Shown here: one piece after another, positions 1 through 6,772 of the stretch
Numbering within the stretch: position 1 is the stretch's first letter
Layout: every line of letters begins with the position of its first letter
Source of the DNA: UBA11889 sp002313255
GTDB taxonomy: Bacteria; Pseudomonadota; Gammaproteobacteria; Pseudomonadales; Azotimanducaceae
Length of the DNA stretch: 15,568 nucleotides
Assembly: GCA_913045265.1 (NCBI GenBank)
Contig: CAJWQX010000061.1
Location: 1-15,568, forward strand
Direction of reading: 5' to 3'
Translations under genes and position numbers: made by a program
Notes under the pieces: generated by a model
Seen by the model: the letters and a program-made list of their open reading frames with translations, nothing else
The model's database searches: none
Told to the model about the DNA's origin: nothing

Positions 1-26
1 CGCGTGTCGGACGAGAATCCGTATCG

Positions 27-1082
27 CTATAACGACACTTCTTGGAATCTATCGATCGGGCCGCTCGCCCACTGTGATAAAACGTGCAACCATTCGGGTG
101 CGTCATTGAGCGCGGGGATCAGAGTAAGCTCTTTGCCGCCCGCCTTTCGGAAAATCACGGAAAGCTGTTCGCCGATTTCTTCGAGCGTTTCCAAGTTATC
201 CACGGCGAAGCCTGGGCAAACGACGGCTAAATGCTGTACTCCTTGACGCGCCAGCATGATTGTTTGTTGGGTAGACGATGGTTCAAGCCACTTGCCGGGG
301 CGTAATCGGGATTGGAAGCTCTGACTGTGGTCGATGCCTATCAAAGTGCCGATAGCGCGTGTGGTCGAAAAACACTGATGTCGATAACAGGTGGCATGCG
401 CTATCGAGTGTGTGACGCAGCACGACCCGGTTCTTAGACAGTGACTCTTGGTCGGATCTGCATTGGTGATGTGGCGTTCTGGCAGCCCGTGATAGCTGAA
501 CAAAAGATGTTCTGCTGTTTCAGGTAGATGTTTCTTTAGGTGAGTACCGAATACGCGTAGGAAATCTGGGTCGTCGTAGTAAGGTGGTAATACCAATAAA
601 CGTTTTCCGCTCAACGCACTTGCTACTTTTTCGATCGTTGTCGTTCGTGTCGAGTCCGCGTGTTGTGGATAGAGCGCCATGAGTACAACCTCGTCGACGT
701 CGCCTAGAGTGTTGATTGCTGCGTCTACTAGCGGTTTCCCGTAGCGCATTGCCATGGCGACAGGAAGTCCGCTTTCTCGACGAATTCCGTCGGCGACCGA
801 ACTCGTCAAGGATACAAGAGGGGACCCATCTTCGTTCCAAATGCGTTGGTACGCTCTAGCGGTTCGTCGCGGCCTATGAACAATAATCGCCGATACGATT
901 AGACGACGCAGAACCCAAGGCATTGCGAACACATGCGGGTCCATCAGGAACTCGTTGAGATATCGTCGAACAGCTGCCGCGTGAGGTGTTTCCGGTGACC
1001 CCAGATTAACGACGAGAATTCCTCTGCGACCTTGGTCGCTATTCCGGTATAAGTTAGTATCCGCGCTCTTTTCCAGTGTCAT
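27..1082 (-). CDS. hemH: Ferrochelatase with internal Cys-rich insertion
   Basis: Inserts Fe(II) into protoporphyrin IX in the last step of protoheme synthesis. Numbered from the chosen ATG (351 aa), the N-terminal family motif GILVVNLGSPETP is at about 21-33. The catalytic His lies in SYHGLPERH (H198), and the C-terminal acidic helix DNLETLEEI is at 296-304. Relative to short enterobacterial enzymes there is an insertion after SHC at about 213-237, carrying C215, C221, C222, C232 and C237. Such internal cysteine segments are known to ligate a [2Fe-2S] cluster in some bacterial ferrochelatases, so a cluster is likely here by inference. The ATG at 1082 is chosen because it leaves a normal ~20-residue lead-in. 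The only other in-frame start nearby is TTG at 1136, which lies inside hisH. There is no strong Shine-Dalgarno, only a weak AAAGAA just upstream. Confidence 0.95.
   Translation of the reverse strand: MTLEKSADTNLYRNSDQGRRGILVVNLGSPETPHAAAVRRYLNEFLMDPHVFAMPWVLRRLIVSAIIVHRPRRTARAYQRIWNEDGSPLVSLTSSVADGIRRESGLPVAMAMRYGKPLVDAAINTLGDVDEVVLMALYPQHADSTRTTTIEKVASALSGKRLLVLPPYYDDPDFLRVFGTHLKKHLPETAEHLLFSYHGLPERHITNADPTKSHCLRTGSCCVTHSIAHATCYRHQCFSTTRAIGTLIGIDHSQSFQSRLRPGKWLEPSSTQQTIMLARQGVQHLAVVCPGFAVDNLETLEEIGEQLSVIFRKAGGKELTLIPALNDAPEWLHVLSQWASGPIDRFQEVSL
1032..1060 (+). promoter_or_regulatory. Weak candidate promoter for hisH inside hemH
   Basis: TTGGTC (1032-1037), a 17-nt spacer and TAGTAT (1055-1060) resemble a sigma-70 promoter with 3/6 and 4/6 consensus matches. 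An overlapping TATAAG at 1048-1053 is an alternative -10. Either would start transcription 20-30 nt before the hisH ATG. Some promoter must lie in this region because hemH coding sequence runs to within 6 nt of hisH, but the individual matches are poor. Confidence 0.25.
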
Positions 1083-1088
1083 TTCTTT

Positions 1089-1712
1089 ATGACCGTTATC
1101 GTTGATTACGACGCGGGTAACTTGCGCAGCGTCCAACGCGCCTGTACCGAAGTTGGCTTAGCGGCAACCATCAGCGACGACCCCCAAGCAATTCGGCATG
1201 CCGACCGCATTATCTTTCCAGGCGTTGGGGCTGCGGGCAGTGCGATGCAGAGCATACGCAAATCCGGCGTTGACGTCGCGTTGGAGCACGCGTTTCGATC
1301 AGGGGTGCCTATACTTGGAATTTGTCTTGGACTGCAGATTTCGCTTGAATTTTCGGAGGAGAATGATCAGACGACGCTCGGCTTTTTACCGGGAAAAGTT
1401 TGTCGATTTCAGCTGCGTAATCGTGACCTGAAAATTCCTCACATGGGTTGGAATGAGATTGAGGTGCAGCGCAGGCATCCGCTTTTGGAGGGTATTAACG
1501 ATGGCGACGAGTTCTATTTTGTGCATTCGTTTTTCCCGGAGCCCGAAAATCCAACCACCATTTTTGCTTCGGCACAGCATGAGCGCGAGTTCTGTTGCGC
1601 TGCAGGACTGGACAATTTTTTCGGAACTCAATTTCACCCAGAAAAGAGCGGTCGCGTGGGGCTAGAACTTTTGGATCGATTCAGAAATTGGGACGGCCGG
1701 ATTGCTGAGTAA
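1089..1712 (+). CDS. hisH: Imidazole glycerol phosphate synthase, glutaminase subunit HisH
   Basis: Class I glutamine amidotransferase that hydrolyses glutamine and passes ammonia to HisF for histidine biosynthesis; cytoplasmic heterodimer. The 207-aa protein starts with the family-typical MTVIVDYDAGNLRSV and has the oxyanion segment FPGVGAAG (43-50). The nucleophile Cys79 lies in GICLGLQ, and His183 and Glu185 in FHPEKSG complete the triad. PHMGWNEI (118-125) and YFVHS are also family motifs. The start is fixed by the conserved N-terminus, although no Shine-Dalgarno is visible and the upstream DNA is hemH on the other strand. The 3' end overlaps hisF by 11 nt, so the two are co-translated. 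No other his genes are in the window. Confidence 0.96.
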   Translation: MTVIVDYDAGNLRSVQRACTEVGLAATISDDPQAIRHADRIIFPGVGAAGSAMQSIRKSGVDVALEHAFRSGVPILGICLGLQISLEFSEENDQTTLGFLPGKVCRFQLRNRDLKIPHMGWNEIEVQRRHPLLEGINDGDEFYFVHSFFPEPENPTTIFASAQHEREFCCAAGLDNFFGTQFHPEKSGRVGLELLDRFRNWDGRIAE

Positions 1713-2481
1713 GCGGGTCATCGCCTGTCTCGACGTACGCGACGGCAAGTTGGCGAAGAGTATTCGTTTCGTGGATACCAAGGATATTGGCGATCCGATC
1801 GAAAAAGCCCGTGAGTATTATTTGGATGGTCTTGACGAGCTTGTGTTTTACGACATTACGGCGTCCAGTGAGGCACGCAGCATAATGTTGAACGTCGTTG
1901 AGTCCGTGGCCGAACAGATATTCATCCCATTCTCCGTGGGGGGCGGGATTCGATCCGTTCGCGATGCAACCGATTTGAGGATGGCTGGTGCGGAAAAGAT
2001 CAACGTCAATTCTGCGGCTGTTCTTCGTCCTGAACTAATCAGTGAGTGTGCGGCGGCGATCGGAAGTCAAAATGTCGTGTTATCGATGGACGTTCGACGC
2101 GTGGGTAAAACCGCTGCGGTACCAAGTGGTTATGAGATCGTCATTAATGGTGGAAGGCGTCCGATGGGGAAGGACGCATTGGCTTGGGCGAAACAAGGAG
2201 AGACGCTAGGGGCGGGTGAGCTTGTGGTTAATTCCATCGATGCGGACGGGACGCGTGATGGATACGAGATCGTGCTGACGCGTTCCGTTGCTGAAAGGGT
2301 CAGAATTCCCGTTATTGCATCTGGCGGGGCAGGAACACCAGGCCATCTCCACGAGGTTCTGACCACCGGCAAAGCGGACGCCGCGCTGATCGCCTCGATG
2401 GTGCACTACGGTGAATACACAGTGAGTGAAGTGAAAACTAGCCTTCACGAATTAGGCGTAAAAGTTAGGATGTCGTGGTAA
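1702..2481 (+). CDS. hisF: Imidazole glycerol phosphate synthase, cyclase subunit HisF
   Basis: (beta-alpha)8 barrel that uses HisH-derived ammonia to convert PRFAR to imidazole glycerol phosphate and AICAR. The 259-aa protein begins at a TTG codon inside the end of hisH; this start gives the expected N-terminus MLSKRVIACLDV. Catalytic Asp11 and Asp130 (LSMD) are present, as are loop-1 Lys19 and the ammonia-gate residues Arg5, Glu46, Lys99 and Glu167, all at the positions known from Thermotoga HisF. Other motifs are DITASSEAR (51-59), SVGGGIRS (78-85) and IDADGTRDGY (179-188). The sequence around 130-150 (GKTAAVPSGYEIVINGG) and NSIDADGT resemble a HisF subtype I associate with some deltaproteobacteria rather than the common enterobacterial form. 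The full set of tunnel residues argues for true histidine synthesis rather than a sugar amidation paralogue. Confidence 0.96.
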   Translation: MLSKRVIACLDVRDGKLAKSIRFVDTKDIGDPIEKAREYYLDGLDELVFYDITASSEARSIMLNVVESVAEQIFIPFSVGGGIRSVRDATDLRMAGAEKINVNSAAVLRPELISECAAAIGSQNVVLSMDVRRVGKTAAVPSGYEIVINGGRRPMGKDALAWAKQGETLGAGELVVNSIDADGTRDGYEIVLTRSVAERVRIPVIASGGAGTPGHLHEVLTTGKADAALIASMVHYGEYTVSEVKTSLHELGVKVRMSW

Positions 2482-3449
2482 TGAAAGCGATACAAGTAGA
2501 CGGCCAGGAATTGAGGTGGAATGACGTGGTCGAACCGCCGTTGGGTGTTGGTGAGGTGCGTATAGCAAATAGAGCGACTGCGCTGAACCGGGCGGATCTT
2601 GCGCAGCGGGCAGGCCACTACGCTCCGCCCCCGGACGCAAGTTTAATTCTGGGACTCGAATGCGCGGGTGTAGTAGAAGCGGTCGGCGAGGGTGTCGGGA
2701 GGGTTCGCGAGGGTGATCACGTATGCGCCTTGCTAGCCGGCGGCGGCTACGCTGAAAAGGTTGTGGTCCCTGCCGGACAAGTGCTACCGATTCCAGAGGG
2801 ACTTTCGTTCCACGAAGCGGCGGCGCTCCCCGAAGTCTTTGCCACGGCGTATCTGAATTTATTTATGGAGGCGTATCTTGAACCCGGTGAGTTCGTTCTC
2901 CTGCATGCTGGAGCCAGTGGTGTGGGTACCGCAGCGATTCAGCTCTGTGGCGCGTTTGACAACCCTTGTTTTGTCACAGCTGGAAACACCGAGAAGGTTG
3001 AACGATGTGTTGAATTGGGCGCGGCAGCTGGTTGCGATAGGCATGTTGTTAATTTTGTCGAAGAGGTACCTCGATGGACATCGCAGCATGGTATGGACGT
3101 CATCTTGGATCCCGTTGGGGGCGCTTATTTCGAGTCGAACATCGCTTCACTTGCGGTTGATGGCCGGCTCGTTCTTATCGGATTACTGGATGGATCAACC
3201 GCGCCCGTTGCGTTGGGAGCAATGATGTCGCGACGTCTTCGCGTCATCGGGTCTACGCTACGTGGTCGATCGATCGCAGCAAAATCGCGGGTCATGGATG
3301 CCCTCCGCGAACGCGTGTGGCCACTCATTGAGGCTGGCAAGATACGGGCTGTTGTCGAGACGGTCATGCCAGTAACTGATGCCAATCAGGCACACCAGTT
3401 GTTATCCGAAAATGGAACTTTTGGAAAGGTCGTACTCGATATACCGTAG
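2481..3449 (+). CDS. PIG3-type NAD(P)H:quinone oxidoreductase (MDR superfamily)
   Basis: Zinc-independent medium-chain dehydrogenase/reductase predicted to reduce quinones with NADPH. The N-terminal GroES-like domain holds NRADLAQRAGHYAPPP (36-51) and GLECAGVVEAVGEGV (58-72), followed by LLAGGGYAEKVVVPAG (84-99) and EAAALPEVF (112-120), which are signature stretches of the PIG3/TP53I3 group. The Rossmann domain carries the nucleotide-binding loop AGASGVGTAAIQL (143-155). GSTLRGRS and the C-terminal FGKVVLDIP complete the fold. Length is 322 aa from the ATG at 2481, which shares one base with the hisF stop (TAATG). A GTG two codons upstream is also possible. An AGGA at 2467-2470 is a weak ribosome site. 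Stop-start coupling places it in the hisHF operon, but no link to histidine synthesis is apparent. Natural substrate is unknown. Confidence 0.9.
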   Translation: MKAIQVDGQELRWNDVVEPPLGVGEVRIANRATALNRADLAQRAGHYAPPPDASLILGLECAGVVEAVGEGVGRVREGDHVCALLAGGGYAEKVVVPAGQVLPIPEGLSFHEAAALPEVFATAYLNLFMEAYLEPGEFVLLHAGASGVGTAAIQLCGAFDNPCFVTAGNTEKVERCVELGAAAGCDRHVVNFVEEVPRWTSQHGMDVILDPVGGAYFESNIASLAVDGRLVLIGLLDGSTAPVALGAMMSRRLRVIGSTLRGRSIAAKSRVMDALRERVWPLIEAGKIRAVVETVMPVTDANQAHQLLSENGTFGKVVLDIP

Positions 3450-3453
3450 GAAT

Positions 3454-6261
3454 TCACCTTGTCGCGTTGTCGTCGATAATGTCTTCCAAGGCAACTCGCT
3501 GCTGAAGCAACGTGTCCACTTGATTGGAAAGCTCATCTAGTCGGGTTTGTTCTTTGGCAACGACGCTGGACGGCGCTTTTTCGACAAAATGCGGGTTGTC
3601 CAGTTTTGTGGCAGTTTTCTCGAGCGTCGTCTGCAATTTACGGATTTCTACAGAAAGTCTCTGAATTTCGATTTTCGCTTCGTCTGGATCCGTAAAAGGA
3701 ACGATAACCTTCAGGCGATGTACCAGTTGTACGGAGCTCGCAGGTACCGGATCGTCGTCGTTTAGCCACACGATCTCGCCTTGCAACTTGGCCAGTCTTC
3801 GCATCAATTTCTCCGTCGCTTTACTCAATTGTCTGTCATGGGATGTACCTCCCTGCAACATGAGTGCAACGTTTTGGGAAGGTTTGATGCCTCGTTCACC
3901 GCGAATATTGCGTACTGCGGTGACCACTTCTTTAAGCCACTCGATAGCCGTATCAGCTTCCTCGTCTAAACCGGCGTCTTCTTTTTGCGGAAACGGTTGC
4001 AACATAATGGTTTTAGCGGTAAGCCCAGCTAAAGGTGCGATTTCGCGCCATAACGTTTCGGTGATATACGGCATGATCGGGTGCGCGACGCGTAGTAATA
4101 TTTCGAGCACAGTGACCAACGTTGTACTGGCCGCGCTAACCTCAGTTTGATCTGCATTTGCGTCAAAAAAGACGGATTTGGTCAATTCGACGTACCAATC
4201 GCAGTATTCGTGCCAAATAAACTCATATACGGCGTTTGCAAAAAGGTCAAAGCGGTACGAACCGACAGCTTCATGAGCGTCGACGATCAGTTGGCGCATT
4301 CGAGAGACGATCCAACGATCAGCAAGACTTTGCTCGGAACGACGTAGCTCGGTGATCGAATCCACGTTCATCAATACGAATCGCGAGACATTCCAGAGCT
4401 TATTGCAAAAATAGTGATAGCCCTCGACTCGGCTTAAGTCGAAATTTATGTTGCGTCCTGGCGATGCATACGCGCAGAACGTGAAGCGAAGAGCATCGGA
4501 TCCGTAATTCCGGATTCCGTTCGGATACTCTTTTTGTGTCGCTATAGTTATCGCCTCAGTCATTCTCGGTTGAGTTAGATTTTGCGTTCGTTTAGCGACC
4601 AAATCGTCAAGGGAAATACCGTCGATGACGTCGAGAGGGTCGATACCATTACCCTTCGTTTTTGACATTTTCTCGCCCTTAGCATCTCGAATAAGTCCGT
4701 GTACGTAGACTTGTTTAAAGGGAACTTCGCCGGTGAAGTGGAGCGTCATCATGATCATCCGAGCCACCCAGAAAAAAATGATGTCGTGGCCTGTTACGAG
4801 TACGTTAGTTGGGTGATATCGGTTGAGTTCTGCAGTCTTGTCGGGCCAACCGAGCGTGGCAAATGTCCACAACGCACTCGAAAACCAAGTTTCCAGCACG
4901 TCGGGATCTTGGGTAAGTCGGACTTCCGTGTCGAGATGGGCATCGGCGCGGACAGCTTCTTCGTTGTGGCCGACGTAGACGTTGCCGTTCTCGTCATACC
5001 AGGCCGGAATTTGGTGTCCCCACCATTGTTGTCGACTAATGCACCAGTCTCGTACATCGCGCATCCATGCGAAGTAGAGGTTTTCGTACTGTTTTGGAAT
5101 AAACGCGATGCTACCGTCCCTGACCGCATCAATAGCTGGTTGGGCTAGGGGTTCGATTTTGACAAACCATTGGTCGGTAAGACGAGGCTCAACGATTTCG
5201 CCGGAACGTTCGCCCCGCGGGATCTTGATGGTGTGATCTTCGACGGTTTCAAGTAAACCAAGTTCGTCCAAATCCGCGACGACTCTCTTCCTCGCGTCGA
5301 ACCGATCGAGATCGCGGTAAGGTGCAGGTGCGCTCGCGTTGATTGTTGCGTTGGCGGACAGAATGTTGATCTCTTCGAGACCGTGCCGATATCCGATTTC
5401 GTTATCGTTGAAGTCGTGGGCGGGGGTGATTTTTACGCACCCGGTACCGAACTCGGGGTCAACGTATGTGTCGCTGATAATCGGTAACTTGCGTCCCACC
5501 AAAGGCAACACGGCATGCTTTCCGATCAAAGTGCGATAGCGGTCGTCGTCAGGATGGACGGCGATCGCTGTGTCTCCCAACATCGTCTCGGGGCGGGTGG
5601 TTGCAACGACAACGTATGCGTTGCCATCAGGTGTTATGAGCCCGTCTTCCAGCGGATAGCGAAAATGCCATAAGCTACCAGGTTCATCCTCGTTGATAAC
5701 CTCTAAATCGGAAAGCGCGGTGCCGAGCACTGGATCCCAGTTGACCAATCGCTTGCCCCGGTAAATAAGGCCCTGATCGTAGAGCTGAACGAAAACCGCC
5801 TTGACCGCACGTGAGAACCCCTCGTCCATCGTGAATCGTTCACGCGACCAGTCGACCGAAGATCCCATTCGCCGCATCTGCTCGGAAATCGTTCCGCCAG
5901 ACTCTTCTCGCCAATTCCAAACTCGTTCGATGAAAGCTTCTCGCCCGATGTCTTCGAGAGTGAGCCCTTCAGTTGCCAACTGTTCGGTGACGATCATCTG
6001 GGTAGCAATCCCCGCATGGTCGGTGCCCGTTTGCCACAGCGTTTGCTTCCCTGACATCCGTTGATAACGGATCAACGCATCCATCAATGTGTGTTGAAAC
6101 GCGTGTCCGAGATGCAGAGTCCCAGTGACATTGGGTGGTGGTATCGCGATGGAATAGGGTTCAGGTGCTGTTGTAGGAGCAAAGTAGCCGCTTTCCTCCC
6201 ATTCCGCGTACAACGCCCGTTCGATCGCACCCGGATTGAAGTTGTCGTCGAGCTGGTTCAA
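3454..6261 (-). CDS. valS: Valyl-tRNA synthetase
   Basis: Class I aminoacyl-tRNA synthetase that charges tRNA-Val and edits misactivated threonine. The 935-aa protein has the HIGH-type motif HLGH (50-53) after PPPNVTGT. The connective-peptide editing domain holds TTRPETMLGDTA (221-232) and HDFNDNEIG (282-290). WCISRQQWWGHQIPAWY (406-422) is typical of the family. The KMSKS loop reads KMSKT (531-535), a mild variant. The anticodon-binding domain follows, then a C-terminal coiled-coil arm near 860-935. The start is TTG (plus-strand CAA at 6259-6261): an in-frame stop lies 15 nt upstream and no ATG occurs near the homologous N-terminus. The ribosome site is weak. It is the last gene of pepA-holC-valS and converges on the oxidoreductase with only 4 nt between stop codons, so no intrinsic terminator fits there. 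Confidence 0.97.
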   Translation of the reverse strand: MNQLDDNFNPGAIERALYAEWEESGYFAPTTAPEPYSIAIPPPNVTGTLHLGHAFQHTLMDALIRYQRMSGKQTLWQTGTDHAGIATQMIVTEQLATEGLTLEDIGREAFIERVWNWREESGGTISEQMRRMGSSVDWSRERFTMDEGFSRAVKAVFVQLYDQGLIYRGKRLVNWDPVLGTALSDLEVINEDEPGSLWHFRYPLEDGLITPDGNAYVVVATTRPETMLGDTAIAVHPDDDRYRTLIGKHAVLPLVGRKLPIISDTYVDPEFGTGCVKITPAHDFNDNEIGYRHGLEEINILSANATINASAPAPYRDLDRFDARKRVVADLDELGLLETVEDHTIKIPRGERSGEIVEPRLTDQWFVKIEPLAQPAIDAVRDGSIAFIPKQYENLYFAWMRDVRDWCISRQQWWGHQIPAWYDENGNVYVGHNEEAVRADAHLDTEVRLTQDPDVLETWFSSALWTFATLGWPDKTAELNRYHPTNVLVTGHDIIFFWVARMIMMTLHFTGEVPFKQVYVHGLIRDAKGEKMSKTKGNGIDPLDVIDGISLDDLVAKRTQNLTQPRMTEAITIATQKEYPNGIRNYGSDALRFTFCAYASPGRNINFDLSRVEGYHYFCNKLWNVSRFVLMNVDSITELRRSEQSLADRWIVSRMRQLIVDAHEAVGSYRFDLFANAVYEFIWHEYCDWYVELTKSVFFDANADQTEVSAASTTLVTVLEILLRVAHPIMPYITETLWREIAPLAGLTAKTIMLQPFPQKEDAGLDEEADTAIEWLKEVVTAVRNIRGERGIKPSQNVALMLQGGTSHDRQLSKATEKLMRRLAKLQGEIVWLNDDDPVPASSVQLVHRLKVIVPFTDPDEAKIEIQRLSVEIRKLQTTLEKTATKLDNPHFVEKAPSSVVAKEQTRLDELSNQVDTLLQQRVALEDIIDDNATR

Positions 6262-6268
6262 CTCGTAG

Positions 6269-6293
6269 ACCCACTAATCTGGGTACTTTTTTT
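6269..6293 (+). terminator. Small hairpin with T-run, antisense to the holC-valS gap
   Basis: On the plus strand ACCCA (6269-6273), a 6-nt loop and TGGGT (6280-6284) form a short stem that is followed after two bases by seven T residues (6287-6293). This has the layout of a weak Rho-independent terminator facing away from the valS start. In the sense (minus) RNA the same DNA gives an A7 tract followed by a hairpin ending 7 nt before the valS TTG, so it might instead influence valS translation. The stem is only 5 bp (7 with a bulge), so termination strength is doubtful. Confidence 0.35.
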
Positions 6294-6331
6294 CGACACG
6301 GCGATTCGTCCCCGGCAATCGATTGGATCAG

Positions 6332-6772
6332 TCACTGTTCTTCCCAATTGTCGAGGGCGTGATGAAATAGAGGGTACCCTTTGTCACGGTAGTTACGGTA
6401 CCGATCGCGTCCGATTGAACGCTCGGGCTCCAAGATGATTTCGGCAACGCGCTCAAATCGACCAAAGAAAGCGGGAATTTCACCACTTAGGTTAATAAGC
6501 ACATGATCGTCGGCCGGGGTCGGCTCGTGGTGGCTAATGAGAACCGCTACGTCGGCGTTTTCCGTTCGTTCCGTTGTGACCGCGTGTGGGAGAAAATTAT
6601 CCGGCGGATAGGACCACATAAGACCGTCTAGTTCTTCTGATTCGGTCGCATTAGCGGTTTGAACGTTGACACTTTTACCCGTGCATGCTGCGCGATGGGC
6701 TAACCGACAGGCGAACCGAAGTTTGGCTACGTAGTCAACGTCAGGGAGAAGATAGAAGTCGATGCGCGTCAT
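6332..6772 (-). CDS. holC: DNA polymerase III chi subunit
   Basis: Chi subunit of the clamp-loader complex, which bridges the tau/gamma-psi assembly and single-stranded DNA-binding protein during replication. The 146-aa product matches the family length (about 147 in E. coli). It begins with the characteristic MTRIDFYLLPD, has the LAHRAACTGKSVNV stretch (24-37), the SEELDGLMWSYPPDNFLPH region (45-63) where family members place a conserved L-W...FLPH block, then ADVAVLIS and VLINLSGEIPAFFGRFERVAEII (91-113). It overlaps the pepA stop by an ATGA junction and has no clear ribosome site, so it is probably coupled to pepA. A 70-nt gap precedes valS. The position between pepA and valS supports the assignment strongly, since sequence conservation in chi is low. 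Confidence 0.93.
   Translation of the reverse strand: MTRIDFYLLPDVDYVAKLRFACRLAHRAACTGKSVNVQTANATESEELDGLMWSYPPDNFLPHAVTTERTENADVAVLISHHEPTPADDHVLINLSGEIPAFFGRFERVAEIILEPERSIGRDRYRNYRDKGYPLFHHALDNWEEQ

Noticed and set aside
4..246. 80-aa plus-strand frame at the left edge
   Set aside because: It lies antisense within hemH, has no recognisable motif and no ribosome site.
1083..1136. Longer hemH beginning at TTG 1136
   Set aside because: It would add 18 residues unlike any ferrochelatase N-terminus, encoded antisense to the conserved start of hisH. ATG 1082 already gives a normal lead-in.
1702..2481. HisF as a sugar or LPS amidation paralogue (WbuZ-like)
   Set aside because: Catalytic Asp11/Asp130, Lys19 and the ammonia-gate residues are all at standard positions, and no surface-polysaccharide genes are nearby.
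3450..3453. Shared bidirectional terminator between the oxidoreductase gene and valS
   Set aside because: Only 4 nt separate the two stop codons, and I see no strong hairpin with a T-run at the junction.
4699..5148. 149-aa plus-strand frame inside valS
   Set aside because: It is a shadow of the well-conserved valS reading frame, with no family features.
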